The position numbers and the translations under genes are program-made. A DNA stretch of 64,000 bases from Bacillus vallismortis. GTDB taxonomy: Bacteria; Bacillota; Bacilli; Bacillales; Bacillaceae. The stretch spans positions 3,694,001-3,758,000 of the forward strand of contig NZ_CP026362.1 of the NCBI RefSeq assembly GCF_004116955.1, given 5' to 3'. A model generated the notes under the pieces. It was not told the origin of the DNA. It searched no databases and saw only the letters and a program-made list of their open reading frames with translations. Positions 47,911 through 58,583 of the stretch are shown here, piece by piece. The stretch's first letter is position 1. Each line of letters begins with the position of its first letter.

Positions 47911-47945
47911 ACCTTGATTGGCTAAATGCCTTTCGAGGTTTTTCA
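47911..47945 (+). repeat. Conserved intermodule hairpin, copy 4
   Basis: ACCTTGA-TTGGCTAAATGCC-TTTCGAGGT followed by TTTT, with one base change in the 3' arm. Confidence 0.8.
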
Positions 47946-47997
47946 CAATTATCATCTTTTTCTAGCAAACAAATAAAAAAGTAAGGGGCGGTTTATA

Positions 47998-48315
47998 ATT
48001 TTTACTACTTATAATGAATATGATTTATTAGAACTGTTTGATAGTGAGCCAGTCAGCGTGTCGAGCGATCCCCTTGCAGAAGTGTTCATGTACTCTATTC
48101 AGGATATGAAAGGCTTTAAACTGATTCTTACAATGGATGTGTACGCTTTGAAGTGCAATTTAAGTCTTACCTTTAATGAGTTGATCGTTTTGGAATCTAA
48201 GTTGGTAAATGTTACTCAATTAAAGAGGTGTAATTCTGATCTATTCATATATATTCATAACGAACTAAAGGTAAAAGTTAAATTTAACAAGCAACTTGGG
48301 GTAATTTTTATTTAA
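47998..48315 (+). CDS. Immunity-type protein with missing standard start codon
   Basis: About 105 codons. Coding sense ('FTTYNEYDLLELFDSEPVSV', 'LTMDVYALKCNLSLTFNELI') begins right after AAGGGGCGG at ATT 47998, but there is no ATG, GTG or TTG there. The first usable start in frame is a GTG at 48058, which lacks a ribosome binding site. The usual start may have mutated to ATT. It is a small soluble protein in the immunity array; the family was not recognised. Confidence 0.5.
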   Translation: MFTTYNEYDLLELFDSEPVSVSSDPLAEVFMYSIQDMKGFKLILTMDVYALKCNLSLTFNELIVLESKLVNVTQLKRCNSDLFIYIHNELKVKVKFNKQLGVIFI

Positions 48316-48362
48316 TAGTGAAATATATGGGAATGAAATAAAAAATTCGAGGATGTTAGAAA

Positions 48363-48875
48363 TTGAAAATCACCTTAAATACTTTCAAAGTACATCATGT
48401 AAATTATGATTGGAAAACGCTTTATGTTGGATTGAAGCAGGGTTGGATAAACAAAATGGAAGTCATGAATTATGCTGTTGAATATTTGGTGGACCATCCC
48501 AATGTACAACAAGAAGAAATTCTAGAACTGGCTTGGGCAGACAAGGATAATATTGAAGAAACCATTTTAAATATAATACGAGTTGAAATAGATAGTTTTT
48601 ATGCTGTTGAAAAAAGAAAATGGAGATACGTTATTCTTCTTGAAATAAAATTAAAGTACACTGATCATGTTGAGCTCTTGAGCAAGCTTGCAGAAGTGTA
48701 CGCAGATATGAATTACCCTGAAGATATGGAGGGTTTTATTTATTATCAGCCTTCTAATGATGCAGGCAATCCGCATTTACATTCCTATGAGAAAAATATA
48801 AATAGATTATGCAATTTGTTTCAAGACTTTTTAGTAAAAGAAAAACAATATATACAAAATGGCTTACCGCTATAA
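48363..48875 (+). CDS. DUF2247-type immunity protein
   Basis: A 170-residue helical protein matching the DUF2247 pattern: 'YVGLKQGWINKMEVMNYAVE' at the N-terminus, 'KRKWRYVILLEIKLKY' in the middle, 'LAEVYADMNYPEDMEGFIYY' and a C-terminal amphipathic helix. DUF2247 proteins are found as immunity proteins in polymorphic-toxin loci. The TTG at 48363 follows GAGGATG. It is an orphan here, the last gene of the island before bglP. Confidence 0.7.
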   Translation: MKITLNTFKVHHVNYDWKTLYVGLKQGWINKMEVMNYAVEYLVDHPNVQQEEILELAWADKDNIEETILNIIRVEIDSFYAVEKRKWRYVILLEIKLKYTDHVELLSKLAEVYADMNYPEDMEGFIYYQPSNDAGNPHLHSYEKNINRLCNLFQDFLVKEKQYIQNGLPL

Positions 48876-48920
48876 CTAAAACAGTCCTTAATAAGCAATT
48901 CTCTTAGTCAATACCAAAAA

Positions 48921-48957
48921 TGAAAGCGTTGACATAAAATAAACCTAGTGCTAAAGT
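48921..48957 (+). promoter_or_regulatory. bglP promoter with overlapping cre
   Basis: The cre TGAAAGCGTTGACA (48921-48934) overlaps the -35 TTGACA (48929-48934), followed by a 17-bp spacer and TAAAGT. CcpA bound here would block RNA polymerase; this matches known bglPH regulation. Confidence 0.85.
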
Positions 48958-48983
48958 ATACCTACAAACAAATACATCGACCC

Positions 48984-49016
48984 GTCAGGATTGTTACTGC
49001 GAAAGCAGGCAAAACC
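48984..49016 (+). promoter_or_regulatory. RAT antiterminator site for LicT
   Basis: GGATTGTTACTGC, then a short loop, then GCAGGCAAAACCT: the ribonucleic antiterminator fold of BglG/LicT systems. It overlaps the 5' arm of the terminator that follows. LicT bound to this RNA allows bglPH transcription when aryl-beta-glucosides are present. Confidence 0.9.
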
Positions 49017-49074
49017 TAAATGGTGCAGGTGCAGGAGGAGACTCTCGCAATCTGTGTCATTTAGGTTTTTTTAT
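49011..49074 (+). terminator. LicT-controlled leader terminator of bglPH
   Basis: AAAACCTAAATG pairs with CATTTAGGTTTT and is followed by TTT. Its first arm overlaps the RAT, so the two structures exclude each other. Confidence 0.9.
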
Positions 49075-49114
49075 TCTCAATGTAGGAGGTGATGCGGCAA
49101 TTGATACAAAAAAA

Positions 49115-49145
49115 GCTGGAGAAAGGCGGCCACCTTTCATCCAGC
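49115..49145 (+). other. Second leader hairpin before bglP
   Basis: GCTGGAGAAAGG pairs with CCTTTC-A-TCCAGC around a 6-base loop, 12 paired bases with one bulge. It lies after the LicT terminator and 20 bp before the bglP ribosome binding site, without a T-run. It may stabilise the mRNA; that is inference. Confidence 0.6.
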
Positions 49146-49174
49146 GGGTCCCCCCAAAAAAAGGAGGTATACAC

Positions 49175-52445
<3,271 letters not shown>

Positions 52446-52547
52446 CAACTTTTTGAATACTCATGCGCCTCAATTGACAATAACCGGAAGCAGGCGGACA
52501 ATAAAAGAGAAAGATGAACCACCCACAGTCTGAAAGGCGGGAAGAGC

Positions 52548-52994
52548 ATGTTTAACAAAATGATAGTTGCGATTGACGGATCAGACATGAGTGCAAAAGC
52601 GCTTGAAGCCGCAGTGCATTTGGCCAAAGAACAGCAAGCGGAACTAAGCATTCTTCATGTGGGGAGAGAAGCCGTCGTCACGACTTCTTCTCTGACGGGA
52701 ATTGTCTATGTGCCTGAACATTTTATTGAAGAAATCAGGGGCGAGGTTAAAAAAGAAGGCCTGAACATCCTTGAAAAGGCAAAAGAACAAGCAGCCGAGA
52801 ACGGCGTTCAAGCTGAAACGATTTACGCGCAAGGCGAGCCTGCGTATGAGATTCTAAACACCGCAAAAGAGAAAAGCGCCAGCCTGATCGTAGTCGGCAG
52901 CCGGGGCATCAGCGGACTGAAAGAAATGATGCTTGGAAGCGTCAGCCATAAAGTGTCTCAATTATCGCCCTGCCCTGTATTGATTGTTCGATAA
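52548..52994 (+). CDS. yxiE: Universal stress protein YxiE
   Basis: A 148-residue UspA-family protein with an N-terminal 'MIVAIDGSDMS' and the ATP-binding motif 'GSRGISGLKEMMLGSVSHKV' followed by 'PVLIVR'. It is a cytosolic nucleotide-binding protein, in B. subtilis phosphate-starvation linked. GGCGGGAAGAG precedes the ATG, 103 bp after bglH, so it may have its own promoter. Confidence 0.92.
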   Translation: MFNKMIVAIDGSDMSAKALEAAVHLAKEQQAELSILHVGREAVVTTSSLTGIVYVPEHFIEEIRGEVKKEGLNILEKAKEQAAENGVQAETIYAQGEPAYEILNTAKEKSASLIVVGSRGISGLKEMMLGSVSHKVSQLSPCPVLIVR

Positions 52995-53137
52995 AAGAAT
53001 AAGTGATTAGGTCTAATAGAAAAATAAAAAATTGAATTACGAAATATGAAATTAAGAAATCTTATAAACATCGAAAAAATTAGAAAAGGGTTAGTGATTT
53101 ATAGTAAAAGAAATTCGGATGATTTTGAATAATTTGT

Positions 53138-53168
53138 AGAGGGAGCTAATAAGCTCTCTTTTTTTTAT
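53138..53168 (+). terminator. Terminator in the yxiE-sdpA interval
   Basis: AGGGAGCT/AGCTCTCT stem (one G-T pair) followed by eight T. The rest of 52995-53372 is AT-rich without a convincing gene. Confidence 0.65.
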
Positions 53169-53335
53169 CAAAAAAACTTGAATGTATAGTGAGTAAAAAC
53201 GGGTTACTAATATATTGAATAATAGAAAATAAAAATAAACATACAGAAAAACAAAAAGGAAATTAAATTTATTAAAGAATAAAACAACCAAATAAATACA
53301 GTTCTATTTTACCTTTTTCTTTTATGTAAATATAT

Positions 53336-53342
53336 GTATAAT
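53336..53342 (+). promoter_or_regulatory. Possible -10 element of the sdp-like operon
   Basis: A perfect TATAAT at 53337-53342 lies 31 bp before the sdpA-like start. No good -35 is visible 16-18 bp upstream (TTTTTC), so activation may need a regulator. Confidence 0.4.
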
Positions 53343-53372
53343 AACCATTAACAAATATACAGGAGATTCGAT

Positions 53373-53927
53373 ATGAATAAAAGTTCGATAAAAAACAAGA
53401 GTTTTCTAATGTTAGTAGTCATTTCTGCTGTGTGGATGGTTTTTATAGGTAAGTCGATCATTGCCGTTTTACCCGCAAATCCATGGTCTTCAAATTTAGA
53501 TGAACAAAGTTTCATGAAAACTCTATATCCTCAGGGTTGGGGGTTTTTCAGTAAAAATCCTAGAGAAGAAATGGTAAATGTCTATGAAACTAAAAATTAT
53601 ACACAGGCAGTTTCTTGGCCAAATAATAGCTTTAAGAACATTTTCGGGTTAGACAGACATGGAAGAGCGCAAGGGATTGAGTTGGGATATTTAATCGAAC
53701 AGATTCCAAGCTCTATAGAATGGAAGAACTGTCATGACGGATCAAGAGCTTGTTTAAAAAAGACTGATACTTTATTTGCTATAAAAAATAAAACACCTAA
53801 TCCATCTTTGTGCGGAAACTTAGGTTTATCCAGAGAAACACTTATACCTTGGGCATGGAGCAATAAAAGTAGAAGTAATATTTCAAAAGAATCTAAAGTA
53901 TTGAGAGTTGAAGTTAAATGTTCTTAA
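53373..53927 (+). CDS. SdpA-family protein
   Basis: A 184-residue SdpA-type protein of an antimicrobial peptide system. It has an N-terminal membrane anchor ('FLMLVVISAVWMVFIGKSIIAV') and the family segment 'YPQGWGFFSKNPREEMVNVY' near residue 52. Four Cys follow in the second half. In B. subtilis SdpA and SdpB together mature the SdpC toxin. ACAGGAGATTC precedes the ATG. The 3' end overlaps sdpB by 10 bp. Confidence 0.85.
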   Translation: MNKSSIKNKSFLMLVVISAVWMVFIGKSIIAVLPANPWSSNLDEQSFMKTLYPQGWGFFSKNPREEMVNVYETKNYTQAVSWPNNSFKNIFGLDRHGRAQGIELGYLIEQIPSSIEWKNCHDGSRACLKKTDTLFAIKNKTPNPSLCGNLGLSRETLIPWAWSNKSRSNISKESKVLRVEVKCS

Positions 53928-54889
53928 ATGGAGGTGTTTATAAGACATTCAATGAAAAAACTTTTAATTGGGTTAATTGTAACTATCCATGGACAAATGT
54001 TTATGGATTAGCAAGAAGTTTAATGGCTTTGTCGACAGCTCTAACACTTATTTTTAATGATGCCAGTGTGTTTTTTAGACCAGCTAGCGGAATAGATACT
54101 TATCCTTATTGTCCAAAAACTATTCCAAGTGTTTTTTGCCTTACCTCAAATGATTATTCTCATCTGAATATAGTACGGTGGATTTGTGTATTGTTATTGA
54201 TAATTATAGCAACTGGCTGGCGACCGAGAATCACTGGGTTTTTCCATTGGTGGATCTGTTATAGTTTGCAAGTTTCTGCACTTACGATTGATGGTGGCGA
54301 ACAGGTGAATGCGGTATTTACTCTATTGCTCTTACCTATAACATTAACCGACGGTAGAAAATGGCATTGGTGTAATAATAAAGTAAGTGACATTAAAAGC
54401 AACGGAGAGTTTTATGCTAGGATGATAGCGTTGGTCTCTTTTGTTGTAATAAGAGTACAAGTTTCTATATTATATTTTAATTCATTTATAGCTAAGTTAG
54501 GTGAGGAAGACTGGATTAATGGAACAGCAGTTTATTACTATTCTCAACATTTAATGTTGGGATTTCCAGAGCCGATACTTCATGTGTTTCAATTTATAAT
54601 CACTAGTAAATATATTGTGGTAGCTACTTGGGGAACATTGCTCATTCAGTTTTTATTATTTGCAGCTATACTGGCACCGAAAAAAAGTTGGAATCTTTTA
54701 TTCTATATAGGACTGCTCATGCATGATATTTTTGCAATTATGTTTGGTTTGATTAGTTTTTCTATGATTATGTGCAGTATTTTAATTTTATATTTAAGAC
54801 CTTTAGACAAACCTTTCAAGTTTAAAAAAATGAATCTTAAAAAAGGTTTATTAGAAAGGGGGGATAAACAAAAGGTTCTGAATTATTAA
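53918..54889 (+). CDS. SdpB-family HTTM membrane protein
   Basis: A 323-residue multi-pass membrane protein of the SdpB/HTTM family, distantly related to vitamin K-dependent gamma-carboxylase. It has six or more helices; the typical early part is 'NVYGLARSLMALSTALTLIFN' (53997-54060) and 'ATGWRPRITGFFHWW'. It is required with SdpA to turn pro-SdpC into active toxin. The only start in frame is the ATG at 53918, overlapping sdpA; the GGAGG at 53931 lies after it, so initiation is unclear. Confidence 0.85.
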   Translation: MFLNGGVYKTFNEKTFNWVNCNYPWTNVYGLARSLMALSTALTLIFNDASVFFRPASGIDTYPYCPKTIPSVFCLTSNDYSHLNIVRWICVLLLIIIATGWRPRITGFFHWWICYSLQVSALTIDGGEQVNAVFTLLLLPITLTDGRKWHWCNNKVSDIKSNGEFYARMIALVSFVVIRVQVSILYFNSFIAKLGEEDWINGTAVYYYSQHLMLGFPEPILHVFQFIITSKYIVVATWGTLLIQFLLFAAILAPKKSWNLLFYIGLLMHDIFAIMFGLISFSMIMCSILILYLRPLDKPFKFKKMNLKKGLLERGDKQKVLNY

Positions 54890-54908
54890 ATAAGAAGGGG
54901 GAAAAGAA

Positions 54909-55478
54909 ATGAAAGGGAATTTCATCAACAAAAAAAACTTAATATTCATTCTTTTTGTATTGTTAGTTTCATCAATTACATGTCATTTTAACTCTGCTGA
55001 GGCTATCGAAGGCCATAAATTTTCTGGTGAAGAAATTTATGCTGGTGTAGCCTTTGGGCAAGGAGATGTAGCAAAACTTTTTCCGGAAGTTTGGAGCAAA
55101 GAGAATTTGAAAAAATTGTCTACAAAAGAATCGAAGAGAAAAGCACTTAAGTTAATCGCAGAAATGAAGGAAGTAGATCCAGACTACTTCAATAATTTAG
55201 AGAAAGCCATTTATGAAAAAAAGGATCCAAAAGAAGTCAAGGAACTTCTTACAAGAAGCGGAAAAATTCTAAAAAAAGTTGATCCAAATATTTCTGAAAA
55301 TACTCAAGTTGACTCTGCCGAAGGAGCTTGTGTCACATTTGTTACGTGGACGGCAGTAGCTGCTATATGGGTAGCTGTTGTGGCCGGAGCAGTTGTTGTA
55401 GCTTCCACTGTGACTAATGATAAAACCTCTTTGATGAATGAAATGCTTACTAAAAACATGGTGGAGAGATTAAATTAA
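54909..55478 (+). CDS. SdpC-family antimicrobial peptide precursor
   Basis: A 189-residue precursor with a Sec signal peptide ending 'FNSAEA' near residue 32. The SdpC-like 'HKFSGEEIYAGVAFGQGDVAKL' region is at 54957-55080 (residues 37-56). A hydrophobic toxin segment covers residues 138-168 ('ACVTFVTWTAVAAIWVAVV'). Only Cys141 lies in the toxin part, whereas B. subtilis SDP has a Cys141-Cys147 disulphide. GAAGGGGGAAAAG precedes the ATG. The mature peptide is predicted to attack membranes of sibling cells. Confidence 0.85.
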   Translation: MKGNFINKKNLIFILFVLLVSSITCHFNSAEAIEGHKFSGEEIYAGVAFGQGDVAKLFPEVWSKENLKKLSTKESKRKALKLIAEMKEVDPDYFNNLEKAIYEKKDPKEVKELLTRSGKILKKVDPNISENTQVDSAEGACVTFVTWTAVAAIWVAVVAGAVVVASTVTNDKTSLMNEMLTKNMVERLN

Positions 55479-55483
55479 ACTCT

Positions 55484-55524
55484 AAAATGGATCTTAATTT
55501 TAAAAAGTTAAGATCCATTTTTTT
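55484..55524 (+). terminator. Terminator of the sdp-like operon
   Basis: AAATGGATCTTAA/TTAAGATCCATTT stem of 13 bp followed by seven T. Confidence 0.9.
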
Positions 55525-55525
55525 A

Positions 55526-55556
55526 TTGACATATCCCTCACGGACACCTTTAAGAT
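55526..55556 (+). promoter_or_regulatory. MerR-type promoter of the regulator gene
   Basis: TTGACA, a 19-bp spacer, TAAGAT. The long spacer with near-consensus hexamers is the hallmark of promoters controlled by MerR-family proteins, here probably autoregulation by the gene that follows. Confidence 0.7.
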
Positions 55557-55585
55557 AAAAGTGAAAACTCTAAGGGGTGAATGTA

Positions 55586-56521
55586 ATGAATATTAAACAA
55601 GTATCTGAATTAACAGGTTTAACCAAAAAAGCGATTAAGTATTATGAATCTGAAGGATTAATTGAAGTTAATAAAAACCCAACGAATCAGTATAGAGAAT
55701 ATTCGGAAAAAGAAGTTTCTCAGTTGAACTTAATTGCGTCCCTTCGATTGCTTCATATGCCTATAAAAGAAATTAAATCTCTTCTAATTGGAGAAAGAAG
55801 GCTTTCAGAATTACTAAATGAACAGTTAAATCAAATTAATATAAATTTAAAGCAGCTTGAGCAACAAAGATTATTAACAGAGACTCTCATACAAAATATA
55901 AATGAAATAGACGATTTTAGTGATAAGGTTAAAATTTTAGAAGACACTTTGCAGTTAAAAGATCAAGAAAAGAAAGAATATATACTGGATAAAATCTTGA
56001 GAATATTCCCGGGTAAATTTGGTGAATTTGTTGTTGTTATGTTTGAGCCTTTTTTAGAAGTTACTATTGATAATGAGAGTAAACGCTTGGATTGGTTAAA
56101 TTTAGTTAGTTATTTGGATGACATAGAAGAGGTAGAGGATAATCATCCGATTATGAAGTTAATTATGGAAAATGAGCAAGAGTTGGAAAGACTTAAGAAG
56201 AGCAATTATGATACTGTAAATAAAATAATTAATAAAGACCCTGAACTAATTGAGCAACAAAAACAAGCAATAATAGACTTGGTTAAAAATGTTAAAACAA
56301 GTGAAGAGTTTAAAGAGAATTTTATTAAACAAGTAAATAGCGGAAATGACCTTCCACAATTAAAAGAAGGAAGTAAATTTAGTGATATGTTATATAAAAT
56401 AAGTTCTAAGTATAAGCTCTTTTTAGACAATCAAACAGAAATAAAAAAACAAGCCGATGCAGAGTTAGGATTTGATTCAAAGCAATTTTTAGAAGCCATT
56501 ATAAAGGGTGAAAGAGATTGA
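55586..56521 (+). CDS. MerR-family regulator next to the sdp-like operon
   Basis: A 311-residue regulator. The N-terminal winged helix is 'MNIKQVSELTGLTKKAIKYY' followed by 'YREYSEKEVSQLNLIASLR', and a dimerisation coiled coil covers about residues 75-115. The remaining 190 residues form a helical, charged domain of a type I do not recognise, a likely ligand or toxin sensor. The ATG at 55586 follows AAGGGG; a GTG at 55577 is in frame. The TGA overlaps the next ATG. Confidence 0.82.
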   Translation: MNIKQVSELTGLTKKAIKYYESEGLIEVNKNPTNQYREYSEKEVSQLNLIASLRLLHMPIKEIKSLLIGERRLSELLNEQLNQININLKQLEQQRLLTETLIQNINEIDDFSDKVKILEDTLQLKDQEKKEYILDKILRIFPGKFGEFVVVMFEPFLEVTIDNESKRLDWLNLVSYLDDIEEVEDNHPIMKLIMENEQELERLKKSNYDTVNKIINKDPELIEQQKQAIIDLVKNVKTSEEFKENFIKQVNSGNDLPQLKEGSKFSDMLYKISSKYKLFLDNQTEIKKQADAELGFDSKQFLEAIIKGERD

Positions 56522-56814
56522 TGAACTATATTATTGGCGGGATTATATGCTTATTATTTGCCTATTTAATTGGTGTAAAAAAAATATTAGTGCTATTAAT
56601 AAATTACAATGACTTTACTTTTTTAGGTGATAAGGATAAGTTATCAAAAAGAATGGGGATTATACTATTTATAATTGGAGTATTCACTATATTAATGCCT
56701 TTGTTACTTATGGTTTTTGGCGTTTTAATAAAAAGCATATATACAGTCATAATAATTGCTTTAGTCTTACTTGCTTCTTTATTTATTGTAGTTCCATACT
56801 TTCAAATCAAATAA
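56521..56814 (+). CDS. Small membrane protein, possible immunity protein
   Basis: A 97-residue protein with three hydrophobic helices (about 3-28, 45-65, 70-93) joined by short charged loops. It overlaps the regulator by one base (TGATG), so it is translationally coupled. By analogy with the SdpR-SdpI pair (regulator plus membrane immunity protein) it may protect the producer from the SdpC-like toxin, but it shows no SdpI similarity and this is inference. Confidence 0.6.
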   Translation: MNYIIGGIICLLFAYLIGVKKILVLLINYNDFTFLGDKDKLSKRMGIILFIIGVFTILMPLLLMVFGVLIKSIYTVIIIALVLLASLFIVVPYFQIK

Positions 56815-56924
56815 ATGACTTCATTCAATGTAATCTAGTCTAAGGAAAAAATCTGAGAATTTATACACAATATGCAATCAAAAGAACAGAGTTATTTTCC
56901 TAGACGGTAAACCATAGAAGATAT

Positions 56925-57190
56925 AACCTATTGTGACCATTATTCTGGACAAAAGTTTATGGTGTTTAATTGCTTGATGAAAGCGCCAATTTTGATTTTT
57001 AATATGACTAGTGTGTTTCTTAGACAGTTAGCGATACATATCTTCATTTTCCAAAAACTACTCGTTTGAATTTTTGTATTGCTAATTTTATAGTGACTAG
57101 CTGACGTCCGAAAATCACACTTGAGTAATTCAATGGTAGACTTGATTAAATGGCTGTATAAGTGAACACTGTTTGAAGAAGAGTAGAGTT
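56925..57190 (+). pseudogene. Decayed second sdpB copy
   Basis: Nucleotide similarity to the sdpB gene (53970-54330) is visible by eye. The pairs are GGACAAAAGTTTATGG against GGACAAATGTTTATGG, TAGTGTGTTTCTTAGAC against CAGTGTGTTTTTTAGAC, and TTTTCCAAAAACT against TTGTCCAAAAACT. Further on, GACTAGCTGACGTCCGAAAATCAC matches AACTGGCTGGCGACCGAGAATCAC. About 60 bases are deleted in the middle and many stops occur. It is a relic of another sdp-like locus. Confidence 0.65.
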
Positions 57191-57279
57191 TGTATTTTCT
57201 GTAATTTTGTAACTGTTATTCTTATGTTCCAAGAAAACACAACTAAAAATACAAGATGTTTTTTGGTGCGAATCTTTAC

Positions 57280-57327
57280 CAAAAGAGGCGACTCCCATTG
57301 ATACCTAAGGGATGACGCCTCTTTTTG
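57280..57327. terminator. Terminator downstream of the terC-family gene
   Basis: AAAAGAGGCG/CGCCTCTTTT with an inner CTCCC/GGGA pair; T-rich on both sides, 46 bp beyond the stop codon of the minus-strand gene. Confidence 0.8.
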
Positions 57328-57372
57328 TTTTCAATGCGTGTAGCGGCCTTGTTCACATAATAGTCCCGTATG

Positions 57373-58137
57373 CTATTTCTTTGCTGCTTTATTGGCCGGC
57401 GCAAACCAACCGAATAATGCAATGGCTATTAAGACGCCGTAGAAGATCAGCGTCCAGGTGGTGCTGTGCGGAAAGTGGTGATCCAGAATCCCAATATCCT
57501 CATGGGCAAGGGTAATGACCACCAGTTTGACACCGACCCAGGCCACAATGGCATAAGCGGTTGTTTCCAGTGCAGGGCGTTGATTAAGGAGCTTAACAAA
57601 CCAGGTTGCTGCAAACTTAATCAGGATCAGGCCGGCAATCCCGCCGAGGACAACAACAGCAAACTGTCCTCCATCCATGCCGCCGAAATCATCAAGCGGT
57701 GAATCCGGAAGGCCGAGCGCTAAAGCAACCGCAGCTAGAATCGAATCAATGGCAAAAGCGAGGTCCGCTAAAGCAATCTTTCCGACTGTGGGCCAGAAAC
57801 CTTTTCCGGCAGCCTCCTCTTTCGCTTCCTCATGAATGTTTTCATTTTTTTTCCCGAAACGGGCTTTTATCACATGCTTTAAGCCCAGGTAAAGAAGATA
57901 CGCTGCTCCTATCGCCTGAATCTGCCAGACATTTGCGATAAACGAAATGGCAAAAAGCGCCCCAAACCGAAAGGCAAATGCCATGAGGATTCCATAATTT
58001 ATCGCTCTTTTTTTCTGATCATCGGGTAAATGCTTGGCGATCACTGCCAGTACAAGGGCATTATCAGCCGACAGCAGTCCTTCTAATCCAATTAAAATGA
58101 GTAATGTCCAAGCATATTCCAACCAGATAGACTCCAT
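57373..58137 (-). CDS. TerC-family membrane protein
   Basis: A 254-residue TerC/YceF-type protein with seven to eight helices and the conserved acidic motifs 'GLEGLLSADNALVLAV' near residue 18 and 'DLAFAIDSILAAVALA' near residue 130. Members in B. subtilis (YceF, YkoY) export manganese, partly to metallate secreted enzymes. The ATG at 58137 lies six bases after AAAGGAAAG; an ATG at 58143 is in frame. I do not recall this gene at this place in 168. Confidence 0.85.
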   Translation of the reverse strand: MESIWLEYAWTLLILIGLEGLLSADNALVLAVIAKHLPDDQKKRAINYGILMAFAFRFGALFAISFIANVWQIQAIGAAYLLYLGLKHVIKARFGKKNENIHEEAKEEAAGKGFWPTVGKIALADLAFAIDSILAAVALALGLPDSPLDDFGGMDGGQFAVVVLGGIAGLILIKFAATWFVKLLNQRPALETTAYAIVAWVGVKLVVITLAHEDIGILDHHFPHSTTWTLIFYGVLIAIALFGWFAPANKAAKK

Positions 58138-58402
58138 CAACATCTTTCCTTTCTAAAACGTAAAGTGTGCTGTAAAAGGTGCGATATCAACAGCATTCCC
58201 CTTCTCATCTATCGTTAACCCAATTGAGTAGGTTGGTATTTATTGGGGGGCTTCTTGCTGGCAGAAACCAGGAATGTACATTGCAATATGCGAAATGATT
58301 TGTGATACATCATTTAAGTATAGTGTCCGTATTGTTTAAAATTACCAAAGAATAATGTAAAATAGCGAAAAAAAGAATATAATAAATACAGGTGCACAGA
58401 CT

Positions 58403-58573
58403 TTGAGGCGTAAAGCAACTTCTAGCGGTCAGCGTGTCGTTGGAGTAGAAAATGAAACGGATGAGATGTCAGAATTTATAGTGAATAATGCTCAAACCCT
58501 GTATAGACGATGGCTGAATAATGGGGAAGCAACTTGCAGTTGGGGTGCTTTCCCTATACATAACTGGAGGTAG
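58403..58573 (+). CDS. Possible small ORF coupled to yxxF
   Basis: A 56-codon frame from TTG 58403, eight bases after AGGTG. It is soluble ('GQRVVGVENETDEMSEFIVN', 'TLYRRWLNNGEATC'), and its last codons form the GGAGG ribosome binding site of yxxF. No family recognised. The rest of 58144-58583 holds only AT-rich promoter-like sequence (TTTAAA-N17-TAAAAT near 58340). Confidence 0.3.
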   Translation: MRRKATSSGQRVVGVENETDEMSEFIVNNAQTLYRRWLNNGEATCSWGAFPIHNWR

Positions 58574-58583
58574 AATACGCTTG

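Noticed and set aside
44083..47945. CRISPR-like array
   Set aside because: The four similar elements are 0.7-2 kb apart, separated by coding modules, and fold as terminator hairpins.
53091..53291. 66-residue minus-strand ORF between yxiE and the sdp-like operon
   Set aside because: Low-complexity Phe/Tyr/Leu composition from AT-rich DNA, no ribosome binding site, and it overlaps a clear terminator.
58138..58260. Possible manganese (yybP-ykoY) riboswitch upstream of the TerC-family gene
   Set aside because: Several TerC genes have this riboswitch, but the leader lacks the conserved GGGGAGUA core and the paired arms with the ACG/AGC loop, and no terminator follows.
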